A DNA stretch of 64,000 nucleotides from Alicyclobacillus tolerans (GTDB taxonomy: Bacteria; Bacillota; Bacilli; Alicyclobacillales; Alicyclobacillaceae): positions 124,001-188,000 of the forward strand of contig NZ_JXBW01000006.1 in NCBI RefSeq assembly GCF_001447355.1. Reading direction: 5' to 3'. Shown here in pieces: positions 53,601 to 61,965 of this stretch (the stretch's first letter is position 1; every line of letters starts with the position of its first letter). Below the pieces are notes generated by a model. The model was not told the DNA's origin. It saw nothing but the letters and a program-made list of their open reading frames with translations, and did not search any database. The translations under genes were made by a program, and so were the position numbers.

Positions 53601-54002
53601 CGATGCGTAGACCAACCGAATTGGAAAAGTTCCATTAGACCAAATAAGCAATCGATAGACCCTATGACGGCATGTTCGGCTTTGTCCCTTGCAGGCGGAA
53701 AGGCATGTTCCGTACTTTCGAAACCCGACTACCCGTTCCATCCTGGCGTACATATTTATGAAACGTAGATGACAGAGAAAATGAGTTGTAAGGTCAGCTA
53801 GATTTTTCAAAAATCAGCAGATCCAATGAGAGCATGGCAAGGATGAAGCACAAAATGGTATTTGCTGTGGTGATCTTTCATCGCTACGTTAAAGGAGTGA
53901 GGCAGAATGTGTCTGGTACGAAAAATAGGGCTCGATTGCTTCTATCCAATCACATATTTCACAAGAAGACTGATGAACAGCACCCACTTTCACTAAATGA
54001 AC
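53601..54002. other. Stretch after the UDG-like gene, no clear gene
   Basis: A plus-strand ORF of 61 codons (53834-54019) runs into IS3 remnant 2 and could be the cut start of an older gene, but it has no RBS. In another frame, ATG 53907 follows AAAGGAG by 9 nt and opens only 29 codons. Neither is convincing. A small A/T-rich palindrome (TTTTTCAAAAATC) occurs near 53802. Confidence 0.4.
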
Positions 54003-54566
54003 TTAAGGATCGGCTATGATTTTTGGACTCCCATACAATCGACGAGATCGCAGGAACAGCTCATGAAAGCGACGAATCCGTCGCTTTCTGCGCTTGGAGC
54101 AAAGACTCTTTCCGGCCGTTCGCGCCACGCGTAATAGCCGCTCCGAGATACACAGAGGACTTTGCACATTTTCTAAACCGGAAATTCGGAGCGGTGCTCG
54201 TGGATCCAGGCATACACTACTTGCGGACGTTGGTGAAGATGCGCATGCCCTTTTTGGGATTTCATTCTCCTCTCGCAATTGGCGATTCTCTCGCTCCAGA
54301 TCGCGCATCGCTTTCGCTTCCGGTCTCAGGTTCGCGCTTCCGACGAATGGGGTCTCAGGATTTTCGCGATGCTTCGCGATCCACCCATACTAACTCTTCA
54401 CGAATATCTCGAGATCGCGTGCGATCTCACTTGGCTTCTGGCCTTCCAAAGCGAGTTGAACAGCAGTAGCTTAAAGTCGTTGTCGTACTTTTGTGTCACG
54501 TGGCTCACCTCAAATCGACTTATTCTTACATTCTCGATTCGCTGTGTCCGCTGTTTTAACCTAACA
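54003..54566 (-). pseudogene. IS3-family remnant 2
   Basis: On the minus strand it starts with the terminal sequence TGTTAGGTTAAAACAGCGG (54566 downward), then OrfA (VTQKYDNDFKLLLFNSLW, frameshifted), RDLERENRQLREENEI, and the start of OrfB through FHELFLRSRRLYGSPKIIADP, where it is cut. It is closely similar to remnant 1 over several hundred bases but keeps a segment of OrfB that remnant 1 lacks. It has several frameshifts and is not functional. Confidence 0.75.
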
Positions 54567-54848
54567 CCACATTTCCTAATGCGTTCCGGCATCTCCATTG
54601 CCTTCGCCCATGCACACGGGGCTCGGCTCCCCCCTGTTCCCTCTTGCAAGGCGTTCTTGACGACACGGCAGGATTCACTTCAGGTTGCAGCCTGGTATCT
54701 TGCTCGCTCTTTCTCTGACAGGTACTTTCGTCGATCCCGCTTCCACGCACAGATTTCGCTGTACGCTGGCATCCTAGCTACTCAGATGTCTTGATACTTT
54801 CCGACGTCAGACTTTCACCGCCTAGCTAGCGCCCATGCCGGGTGCGCC
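54567..54848 (-). mobile_element. Probable 5' fragment of a group II intron
   Basis: Read on the minus strand the stretch begins GCGCACCCGGCATGGGCGC, followed by GGCGGTGAAAGTC. This resembles the 5' end and early domain I of bacterial group II introns (GUGCGCCCGGCAUGGG..). Further on it has AGAGGGAACAGGGGGGAGCC and CGTGTGCATGGGCGAAGG. No reverse transcriptase or domain V is present; it is cut where IS3 remnant 2 begins. The family call is from memory of the consensus. Confidence 0.45.
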
Positions 54849-54880
54849 AAAAAAATTGCCGTCGCAATCCGCAACGGCAA
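54849..54880 (-). terminator. Terminator of the ATP-grasp/monooxygenase operon
   Basis: Minus-strand stem TTGCCGT / ACGGCAA followed at once by TTTTTTT. The mobile island begins on the other side of the T run. Confidence 0.85.
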
Positions 54881-54984
54881 CGATTTGGGGTGATCTTGCA
54901 TGAAACGCCGGGATTGGCTCCCTGCTCAACCATACGATACAGAGTCTGTGTAAAAAAGCCGTGATTGTATTGTAAATCTATTGT

Positions 54985-56040
54985 TTACGCTGTGATATCA
55001 GCAGTCCTCCTCAATTCGGCAACCCGAGGCATGACTTGCTCCGCAAACCGTCTCATTTCTTCCAACTGTGGTGAACATTGAAGCAGTAACAGATCCAATC
55101 CAACCCGTTCATACTCGACAATGCGGTGGGCGATCATGTCTGGCGTACCAATGAGCTGTGGCCGCAAACCACGGTTGGACACCGAATAATCGTAGAGACG
55201 AATCTGTTGCTCAAGTTGCGACATTTGAACAAAGTCTTCCATGCTGGCATACGCATCACCTGGACGCAGAGTGGTGATCCTCTCCAACTCGGCTTGTGCT
55301 TCTTCGAGTGTATCTCGACAAATGACATAGGCAGCCATACCAAACGACGCAAGCGGTGGCAACCCTTTGCGCTCACGACGTTCCCGCATGTCTGAAATTT
55401 TTTGCGCAACTTCCTCAACCGTACCACCATGCATGACATAGGCGTCACATAAAGAGGCAATCATATCCTTGCCTGCTTCACTTTCGCCTCCCGCATAGAG
55501 ACGAGGATAGGGTTGTTGCAAGGGCTTCGGCTGCAAACGCGCATTTTGGATTCGATAGCGCTCACCTTCATACGTAAACGAATCCTGCGTCCACATGCCT
55601 TTCATGACCTCGAGAAATTCCCGCGTGCGGGCGTAGCGATCGTCATGTTCGGTGAAAATGCCACCGTATTGGCGAGCCTCCTCCGCCCACCACGCCGACA
55701 CGACGTTTAAAGTAAAGCGTCCCTTGCTGAGTTGATCGATATTTGCAGCCATCTTCGCAGCTACCGCAGGATTGTGATACGCGGGGCGAATCGCCGTCAT
55801 GATCTCAAGTTTCTCTGTGACGGCCGCGATCGCGCTGGCTGTCGTCCACGCCTCTAGACTTGGCTCCTGCGGGCCTTTGATGTCATTGAGATAAAGTTCC
55901 GCAATCAAGGTCACGTCATAACCCATGCGCTCAGCCTGGACTGCAACATGCTTGGCATATTCAAAGGTCGGCGGCATCGACTCGTCGTCGACATTACGTA
56001 GCCACCCCCCAAAAATCGGCAACCAAAATCCATATCTCAC
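54985..56040 (-). CDS. LLM-class flavin-dependent monooxygenase (SfnG/SsuD-like)
   Basis: The product is 351 residues, a luciferase-like TIM barrel: YGFWLPIFGGWL at the start, MTAIRPAYHNPAVAAKMAANID, GRFTLNVVSAWWAEEARQYG, and LYAGGESEAGKDM. The pattern is that of FMNH2-dependent alkanesulfonate or dimethylsulfone monooxygenases, which release sulfite from C-S compounds. No ssu transport genes are here. The start overlaps the stop of the ATP-grasp gene (ATGA), so the two are coupled; a flavin reductase gene lies 4.3 kb away at 60351. Confidence 0.88.
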   Translation of the reverse strand: MRYGFWLPIFGGWLRNVDDESMPPTFEYAKHVAVQAERMGYDVTLIAELYLNDIKGPQEPSLEAWTTASAIAAVTEKLEIMTAIRPAYHNPAVAAKMAANIDQLSKGRFTLNVVSAWWAEEARQYGGIFTEHDDRYARTREFLEVMKGMWTQDSFTYEGERYRIQNARLQPKPLQQPYPRLYAGGESEAGKDMIASLCDAYVMHGGTVEEVAQKISDMRERRERKGLPPLASFGMAAYVICRDTLEEAQAELERITTLRPGDAYASMEDFVQMSQLEQQIRLYDYSVSNRGLRPQLIGTPDMIAHRIVEYERVGLDLLLLQCSPQLEEMRRFAEQVMPRVAELRRTADITA

Positions 56041-57008
56041 CTCATTGGAACCTCCTCGTGTGGCATCGGCATGCCTTTTAAGTTGTCTAGCTCCGACTTT
56101 AAGAATGTGGCGACTTCAAGCATACCGAAGATACCTGCCCGCGCTTCTGCGTCGCTGTTGTAATTGGTATTGGTGTTAATGTCATAGGTGTAAACACGCC
56201 CATTGCGGTCGCGGATCGACTCAATGCCGGCGACAAGAATCCCGTTTTCCGCCAGCATGCGCTCGTACGATTCGATCCACTCGTGTGGATGCCCCTCAAC
56301 AATCTCAAATTTCGGGCGCGTACCGCCTTCCCCAACAGGGCAGAACATGTCCCCAATTTGACATGCGTCAGCAGGGCACAGTTCAAAGCCTTCCGATGTG
56401 TCCACGCGCACGGCATATAAAAATTTGCCACCGACAAATTCGCACCGCGTGATGGTTGCATCAGGAGATTCAATGTACTCCTGAACAATCCAAACGCCGT
56501 CGACTGGCGCGTCATACTCTCCCTTCGCGAGCATGGATGCAAGGCTTGCGGTATCGCGAAACAGTTGCACCCCTAGCCCCTTGCCGGCGCGATTGTGCTT
56601 TACAATGAACGGAATCCCAGCAAACGCCTGTGCTGCCGCCATTAATTGCTCTTCTCCCACGGCAATGCTGGTCCGAGGTGAGGGTATGCCGGCGCGCCAG
56701 AGCGCCATTGCCTGGTGGGCTTTGCTCACCTCAATTTGAAGTGCCTGACTGCCATTAATTACGCGTCGGCCATGACTCTCTAACCAAGCTAGAACACTCG
56801 ACGTATACTCAACCGCATAACGGTGATCACGCGTATGTGAAGACGCACTCATGCGACTATAGAACACGCCTTCCGGCGGAACACTCGACAAGTCCAAGTG
56901 TCCCTGTGCCAAATCCCATGTTTCATACGGAACCGATAGTTCGTCGAGGCGCCGCGTCAAATGAATGGTCCACTCTGGGTTCTCATGTAAAATATATACT
57001 TTTCTCAA
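56037..57008 (-). CDS. ATP-grasp ligase, RimK-like
   Basis: The product is 323 residues from TTG 57008, 7 nt after GGAGGTG; upstream in-frame codons lack support. It has an N-terminal pre-ATP-grasp domain, then the ATP-grasp fold with KHNRAGKGLGVQLF (ATP-binding Lys and Gly loop), WIVQEYIESPDATITRCEFV and the Mg-binding end YTYDINTNTNYN. Such ligases join a carboxylate to an amine or thiol. The substrate is unknown; it is not one of the standard primary-metabolism members. It shares a transcript and an ATGA junction with the monooxygenase gene. An extended -10 (TGCTATACT, minus, 57041-57049) is the likely promoter. Confidence 0.8.
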   Translation of the reverse strand: MRKVYILHENPEWTIHLTRRLDELSVPYETWDLAQGHLDLSSVPPEGVFYSRMSASSHTRDHRYAVEYTSSVLAWLESHGRRVINGSQALQIEVSKAHQAMALWRAGIPSPRTSIAVGEEQLMAAAQAFAGIPFIVKHNRAGKGLGVQLFRDTASLASMLAKGEYDAPVDGVWIVQEYIESPDATITRCEFVGGKFLYAVRVDTSEGFELCPADACQIGDMFCPVGEGGTRPKFEIVEGHPHEWIESYERMLAENGILVAGIESIRDRNGRVYTYDINTNTNYNSDAEARAGIFGMLEVATFLKSELDNLKGMPMPHEEVPMR

Positions 57009-57058
57009 ATAAGCGCACCTCCACAAAGACCAATGAAACTAGTATAGCAAAATCGTTT

Positions 57059-57275
57059 TTGACAAACATGCGATTTGCTTATATGAGTGGATTCGGAAGT
57101 GCCCCCCATGTCTTCCAACGACGCCCCGACATCGTCACACTTTCGACAAAAAGCGAGGCACGATGTCCGTGCCATAATGCCCGTCCATACGCTACTCTAT
57201 AGTCAACGGTATGATCTTTTCAGATATGCCCCACGCAAGAGCCACGCTGCATAAGCCGTGGCTCTTGTGTTTTTT
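57059..57275 (+). ncRNA. Candidate small RNA or leader RNA upstream of pstB
   Basis: TTGACA (57059-57064) with TATGAG 17 bases on (57082-57087) suggests a plus-strand promoter. A perfect hairpin ggcacg-atgtc-cgtgcc lies at 57157-57173 and a strong rho-independent terminator at 57237-57275. No plus-strand gene precedes the terminator, and a 39-codon ORF within has no RBS. The transcript would be about 180 nt. It matches no RNA family I recognise. Confidence 0.4.
57237..57275 (+). terminator. Strong terminator upstream of pstB
   Basis: Stem aagagccacg / cgtggctctt (10 bp, loop ctgcataagc) then GTG and TTTTTT. It works only on the plus strand, although no plus-strand gene lies upstream. Confidence 0.85.
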
Positions 57276-57314
57276 CATCCCCTTCACAAAGGCTCCTTGT
57301 TCATTTCAGCAAAA

Positions 57315-57343
57315 TTCAATGAAAACCTCACACACCTTTAACA
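57315..57343 (+). promoter_or_regulatory. Possible Pho box upstream of pstB
   Basis: TTCAAT, CTCACA and TTAACA at about 11-bp spacing (57315, 57327, 57338) resemble the TT(A/C)ACA repeats bound by PhoP in Bacillus. The match is partial. Confidence 0.3.
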
Positions 57344-57420
57344 ATCCCCATGTATCGTAGGGACGACAGATAGAACCAATATGGAAACACAATGGATTGC
57401 GCGATTGGGGAGGATTTTGC

Positions 57421-58173
57421 ATGGGAAAATCCATGTCTGTTCGCAACTTGAACGCATGGTATGGGACACAACACGCATTAAAGAACATCAATATAGAGTT
57501 GGCAGCTAAAATGGCGACGGCGATTATTGGTCCATCCGGTTGTGGCAAATCGACCTTCATCCGATGCCTAAACCGGATGCATGAAACATCTCCGTACGCT
57601 AAGGTCGAGGGAGATATCCTGCTTGGTGGAGACGACTTGTGTGATCTCGATCCTGTAGATGTCCGACGCGTGGTTGGTATGGTATTTCAAAAACCCAACC
57701 CCTTTCCGACCATGTCCATCTTCGACAACATCGCAATCGGCTTGCGCCTGGGCGGAATCCGTAAGCCAACGGAACTGCGCGAACGCGTGGAACGCTCTTT
57801 GCGTATGGCCGCGCTCTGGGATGAGGTCAAGGATCGGCTTAACAAACCGGCAACAGCTCTTTCCGGAGGTCAGCAGCAGCGCCTGTGCATTGCACGTGCG
57901 CTCGCTGTCGAACCGGATGTACTCCTTATGGACGAACCGGCATCTGCGCTCGATCCGATCTCTACCATGCGCATTGAAGAGTTGGTCGAACAACTAAAGG
58001 CCGACTATACCGTCGTGATCGTCACCCATAACATGCAACAGGCTGCGCGCATTGCCGATCGGACCGCTTTCTTTCTGAATGGCGAACTGATCGAGTTCGG
58101 CGAAACGTCGACCCTTTTTACAAAACCGCACGACAAGCGAACCGAAGATTACATCACTGGTCGTTTTGGATGA
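57421..58173 (+). CDS. pstB: Phosphate ABC transporter ATP-binding protein
   Basis: The product is 250 residues; ATG 6 nt after GGGGAGGA. It has Walker [20 protein letters not shown] (the CLNRM is diagnostic for PstB), [20 protein letters not shown], signature [15 protein letters not shown] and Walker [15 protein letters not shown]. It powers the PstSCA phosphate importer. pstS, pstC and pstA are not in the window, so this is a pstB-phoU pair separated from the rest. It is 19 bases from phoU. Confidence 0.95.
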   Translation: MGKSMSVRNLNAWYGTQHALKNINIELAAKMATAIIGPSGCGKSTFIRCLNRMHETSPYAKVEGDILLGGDDLCDLDPVDVRRVVGMVFQKPNPFPTMSIFDNIAIGLRLGGIRKPTELRERVERSLRMAALWDEVKDRLNKPATALSGGQQQRLCIARALAVEPDVLLMDEPASALDPISTMRIEELVEQLKADYTVVIVTHNMQQAARIADRTAFFLNGELIEFGETSTLFTKPHDKRTEDYITGRFG

Positions 58174-58192
58174 TGGACAAAGGAGAATGATG

Positions 58193-58849
58193 ATGCAGCA
58201 GAGACAAGCGTTCGATATCGCGTTAAAAGAATTGAAATGGAAGCTTCTGCGCATGGGTGGCGACATCCAGGAAGCCATTCGGCGAGCGATTGCCGCCTTG
58301 GAAACACAGGATGTAGCCATGGCACAAGCGGTGGTCAATGGCGATCGCAACATCAATGCGCAGGACCACGAAATCGAGGATCTGTGTATTCGCCTGATCG
58401 CGACACAACAGCCTGTCGCGGGTGACCTCAGGCGGATTGTCGCCGGCATGCGCCTCGCGATGGATCTCGAGCGTATGGGCGATCTCGCTGTTGATATCGC
58501 CAAATCGGTACTGCGCATGGGTATCGCACCCTCTGCCCAAGCGTGGAAAGACATTGGAGCGATGGCAAAGATGGTGGATGCGATGATCGCCGAAGCCTTG
58601 AACGCCTATGTAAACAGTGACGTCGAGGCTGCCAAGCGGTTAGCTCAGATGGACGACGAGATCGACCACCACTACCGTCGTTTGGTGGAACAGCTGTTTA
58701 ACCGTCCTGATGGCGAAAGCACAACAGCTCCACAGGCTATGGCTACTGCGTTCTGTGGTCGTTATCTAGAGCGAATTGGGGATCATATAACCAACATCGG
58801 AGAGAGCGTGATTTACATCATTTCTGGGGAGCGCTCGGATTTAAACTGA
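58193..58849 (+). CDS. phoU: Phosphate signalling/transport regulator PhoU
   Basis: The product is 218 residues from the third ATG of an ATG triplet, 7 nt after AAAGGAG; 58187 or 58190 are alternatives. It has two PhoU three-helix repeats with the metal-binding motifs DLERMGDLAVDIAK and RYLERIGDHITNIGE. PhoU restrains phosphate uptake through Pst and links it to the sensor kinase. Cotranscribed with pstB. Confidence 0.94.
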   Translation: MQQRQAFDIALKELKWKLLRMGGDIQEAIRRAIAALETQDVAMAQAVVNGDRNINAQDHEIEDLCIRLIATQQPVAGDLRRIVAGMRLAMDLERMGDLAVDIAKSVLRMGIAPSAQAWKDIGAMAKMVDAMIAEALNAYVNSDVEAAKRLAQMDDEIDHHYRRLVEQLFNRPDGESTTAPQAMATAFCGRYLERIGDHITNIGESVIYIISGERSDLN

Positions 58850-59017
58850 CCTTCACGATGCAGGGTGACGCTTGTTCGACACCGAGTATGCTCGTTCGTC
58901 AGGATTCGCGAATATTGTGACATAAGCTTCACAAAACTTTTTCGAAAGCAACGGTTGAACAGTCCTGTTCGGTGTTACACTGATGCTATCGGATGCCTGA
59001 CAGGAGGAGCGTGTGCT

Positions 59018-59158
59018 GTGAAGCCAGACAAGATGAGCAAAGATCCGATTCAAACGCTGTACCGTGTGGTTCATTACGTAGAGCGGACCGCTTTAGCGCT
59101 CTCTGTTCTACTGTTGACGGGTACAGCCGGTTACTTAACCATTCACGCTTGGGCATAG
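59018..59158 (+). CDS. 46-aa single-helix membrane protein, unknown
   Basis: Starts at GTG 59018, 7 nt after AGGAGGAGC. The product has a basic, polar N-terminus (KPDKMSKDPIQTLYRVVHYV) and one membrane helix (about residues 25-42, LALSVLLLTGTAGYLTIHA). The strong RBS and the terminator at 59184-59215 support a real gene. The family is not recognised. Confidence 0.55.
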   Translation: MKPDKMSKDPIQTLYRVVHYVERTALALSVLLLTGTAGYLTIHAWA

Positions 59159-59183
59159 TCCTAAACTTCGAATCATTTTATAC

Positions 59184-59215
59184 GACAAGCCGCAGGGATT
59201 CCCCAGCGGCTTGTC
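59184..59215 (+). terminator. Hairpin after the 46-aa gene
   Basis: 10-bp stem gacaagccgc / gcggcttgtc, loop agggattcccca; only a short T-containing tail follows. Confidence 0.6.
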
Positions 59216-59267
59216 TTGTCATGGCACTCTTTCCATAACTGCCGTCATCCGTAATAGCTTCACAGTA

Positions 59268-60128
59268 TCACATCCGACGGGCTCCAATATAATGTCCACC
59301 CCAATATGGGTCTGCCAAGCTATCGATTTGAACCGCGGAACCTGCTGCATTCACGAACTGATTGTTTCCGATGTATACGCCATCGTGCGAAGCACCGCTT
59401 CCGTATGTATCGAAAAATACGACATCACCTGGTTGTAAGTTACTTTGCGTAACCGGTGTACCTGCGTCGAATTGTCCATAACTGGTCCGAGGAAGCGAGA
59501 TACCGAAGTGGGCAAATACGTACTGAACGAGCCCCGAGCAGTCAAACCCGGCTGGCGACGTACCACCCCACGCATACGGCGCACCCAGAAGCGTTTTCGC
59601 ATAGTCTGCGATGGTAAAACCGAGGGCACTTTCCGCAAGCGATAAATCTGAGCCATCCGGATTGCTCGAACGGCTGCTTAAAACGGAAATCTTAGCGGTC
59701 GATTTCGAAACCGTCAAATGCTCGCCAGGATGGATGACGCTTGTACTCCGCAGGCCATTCCATGCTTCCAGGCTTTGCACCGTAACGTGAAACTTTTGAC
59801 TGATACTCCAGAGCGAATCGCCCGATTGCACCGTATAGGTGCTAGCGGATGAAGGCTTCGCGGCAGCAACTGAATCCGCTTTCACCTCGCTACCCCTGCC
59901 AACGCTTTGAGAACTCCCAATCCATAGTACTTGACCAGGATGAATAAGGTCGGAACTCAAATGGTTTGCAGATTTCAGAGCACTGACAGTCGTGTGATAC
60001 TTCTGCGCGATACTGTAGAGGCTATCGCCATTGTGCACGGTGTATCGAGTGGTTTCGGCAAACACTGTTGTCAGGGTAATCCCCATCGTCGCAGCGGTCG
60101 AAAGACCCATCAGGAACGAAAAACGCAC
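59268..60128 (-). CDS. Secreted LysM and NlpC/P60 peptidoglycan endopeptidase
   Basis: The product is 286 residues from GTG, 8 nt after AAGGGGC. A signal peptide (about 1-24, cleaved after VFA) is followed by LysM repeats at about 27-71 (YTVHNGDSLYSIAQKY) and 97-141 (YTVQSGDSLWSISQKF), a Ser-rich linker and an NlpC/P60 domain. Its catalytic Cys197 is in PAGFDCSGLVQY and His248 in GASHDGVYIG. It resembles LytE/CwlS-type D,L-endopeptidases that cut stem peptides in growth or cell separation. Confidence 0.93.
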   Translation of the reverse strand: MRFSFLMGLSTAATMGITLTTVFAETTRYTVHNGDSLYSIAQKYHTTVSALKSANHLSSDLIHPGQVLWIGSSQSVGRGSEVKADSVAAAKPSSASTYTVQSGDSLWSISQKFHVTVQSLEAWNGLRSTSVIHPGEHLTVSKSTAKISVLSSRSSNPDGSDLSLAESALGFTIADYAKTLLGAPYAWGGTSPAGFDCSGLVQYVFAHFGISLPRTSYGQFDAGTPVTQSNLQPGDVVFFDTYGSGASHDGVYIGNNQFVNAAGSAVQIDSLADPYWGGHYIGARRM

Positions 60129-60279
60129 CAGGCAAAGCCCCTTTTCAATATTTTTTGTTGTTCACTAGCTTCATTATAAACTGGAATTCTTGTCGAGTTC
60201 AATCATAAGCTCGTAGATTTGGACTGACTGTGGCGAATTAGGCAATTTTCAAGCAAAGTTTTTCCTGTTCCCCAGCGAT

Positions 60280-60308
60280 TTTACGCAGCGAGAACCATCA
60301 TATACAAT
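60280..60308 (+). promoter_or_regulatory. Promoter of the flavin reductase gene
   Basis: TTTACG (60280-60285), 17-base spacer, TACAAT (60303-60308), about 43 bases before the start codon. Confidence 0.6.
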
Positions 60309-60350
60309 GATAGCGAGGACAGTATTGGAGCCAATGAAAGGGGCTTTGGC

Positions 60351-60836
60351 ATGACCATCGATGCTGCAGATTTTCGCAAAGCTTTAGCACGTTTCGCCAG
60401 CGGCGTCACCGTCATTACCATGGCGGTTGATGGCGAGATGTCAGGCATTACCGTTTCCGCGTTTTCGTCACTTTCTTTGCATCCCCCGCTAATCTTAGCG
60501 TGCATTGATAAAACGGCCAATGCCCTTCCCTTTGCTCGCAAAAGTAAAGCGTTTGCGGTCAATATTCTCGCAAGTGATCAGAGTCATCTTTCCAATCAAT
60601 TTGCCAGTAAAATGTCGGATAAGTTTCAAGGAGTGGACTATTTCATTGGTGAGCTCGGGCAGCCGATTCTTGAAGGGGTTCAGGCATATTTGGTATGCCA
60701 ATTGCGCGAGGAATTGGATGGGGGAGATCACGTTATTTTAATTGGTGAGGTCGAGGCTGCATCGGTTGACTCGAGCCGTCAGCCGCTGCTCTATTACAGC
60801 AGCCATTACGGCTCTTTTCATCCATTTGAATCGTGA
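60351..60836 (+). CDS. Flavin reductase domain protein (HpaC/DIM6-NTAB type)
   Basis: The product is 161 residues; ATG after AAAGGGGC. It has the split-barrel FMN-binding fold with FASGVTVITMAVDGEMSGITVSAFSSLSLHPPL, ILACIDKTANALP, FAVNILASDQSHLS and the C-terminal LLYYSSHYGSF. Such enzymes reduce FMN or FAD with NAD(P)H for two-component monooxygenases. It could supply FMNH2 to the monooxygenase at 54985, but the genes are not adjacent. Confidence 0.9.
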   Translation: MTIDAADFRKALARFASGVTVITMAVDGEMSGITVSAFSSLSLHPPLILACIDKTANALPFARKSKAFAVNILASDQSHLSNQFASKMSDKFQGVDYFIGELGQPILEGVQAYLVCQLREELDGGDHVILIGEVEAASVDSSRQPLLYYSSHYGSFHPFES

Positions 60837-60858
60837 TAAGCCCGTGCACGCCCGGCCT

Positions 60859-61965
60859 TCACTTCACTACAGTTCCGGTTTCATCTCCACAGAAAGACTT
60901 CCACGCATCAACAATGCGATATGCCGCCGTCCAGGCGGCGGCTGGTCGCCCGTTTTCCCGAGCTCGTCGGGCCAATTGAGCAATCACCTCATCGGACAGG
61001 ATGGCCAACGTTGCTTCAAGCTCTCGCAAGCTGTGCACAATCAAACCTGCCCCCATGCGAGCCACACAATTCGCATTTTCGCGCTCTTGACCAGGAAGTG
61101 GCCTGAAGAAGACCATTGGCACTCCGCATGCCAAGCATTCGGCAACGGTCACACCACCGGCCTTCGTCATGACAAAATCCGCTTGCTGCAGATAGGCAGC
61201 CAATTGTTCCGTGAAGCCAACTGGCACAATCCGCTCAGCTACACACCGGGCCTCTGCAAACGATCTGACCTGTGCAAACATCCTTTGGTTGCGGCCGCAC
61301 AAGACATAGATAGTGTGGCTCGGAAAGCGCCCTACAAGTCGATCCAAAACATCCTGAAACTGCGGGAAAACGCCACGACCGCCCGTCAATACTACGATAC
61401 TTCGCCCACTTTGCTTCATCAACGCACATGCCGAAAACTGCCGTCTGATGGGTATCCCCGCGACCACCACAGCCTTGTCCTGGGTAAAACGAGCACTTTC
61501 GTCAACTGCGCGCTCCGCGGGCAAGATATACAGATCGACACCCTTGTGAAACCAACGGCTGTGCACGGAAAAATCAGTCAGCACCACGGCAACAAAAGGT
61601 CGAATCCCTTTTGGCATGCGAGCCAACGCGTGATCGGGAAACAACTGTACGACAATATCAGGACGATGTTCTTGGAGGGCCCGCCAAGCTGCCTTTCGCG
61701 AGAAACGCGCAAGTAGCGACCACAATGGATTGGTGGTCGCCAAATTGCGCGTCCAGTCATAGCTCACACCATACAACCCAGGAAAATACCTGGTACTCCA
61801 TTCGAACACCCGTTCATTGAACCATGCCACAAAACGATTCGTTGTCCGAAACGTATCGATCATCTCGACGTCTGCTCCGAATTCTTGGGCAAGTACCTCG
61901 CTGATCGCCTTCCCAACCTGAACGTGTCCGTCTCCAAATGAGCCATACAATAATATACACTTCAT
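60859..61965 (-). CDS. GT28-type diacylglycerol glycosyltransferase-like (UgtP/MGDG synthase family)
   Basis: The product is 368 residues. The N-terminal domain has YGSFGDGHVQVGKAI (a variant of the family's SxGxGH motif) and YGVSYDW. The C-terminal nucleotide-sugar domain has VLTGGRGVFPQF, VLCGRNQRM, VMTKAGGVTVAECLACGVPMVF and PLPGQERENA. The family adds sugars from UDP- or GDP-donors to diacylglycerol on the inner membrane face. Its start overlaps the YkoP gene stop (ATGA). A related enzyme lies at the window end. Confidence 0.85.
   Translation of the reverse strand: MKCILLYGSFGDGHVQVGKAISEVLAQEFGADVEMIDTFRTTNRFVAWFNERVFEWSTRYFPGLYGVSYDWTRNLATTNPLWSLLARFSRKAAWRALQEHRPDIVVQLFPDHALARMPKGIRPFVAVVLTDFSVHSRWFHKGVDLYILPAERAVDESARFTQDKAVVVAGIPIRRQFSACALMKQSGRSIVVLTGGRGVFPQFQDVLDRLVGRFPSHTIYVLCGRNQRMFAQVRSFAEARCVAERIVPVGFTEQLAAYLQQADFVMTKAGGVTVAECLACGVPMVFFRPLPGQERENANCVARMGAGLIVHSLRELEATLAILSDEVIAQLARRARENGRPAAAWTAAYRIVDAWKSFCGDETGTVVK

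Noticed and set aside
53907-53996. 29-codon ORF with AAAGGAG upstream
   Set aside because: It is too short and featureless to call; it lies in a decayed mobile region.
60742-61716. 324-codon plus-strand ORF over the GT28 gene
   Set aside because: It starts inside the flavin reductase gene and is antisense to a clear glycosyltransferase.
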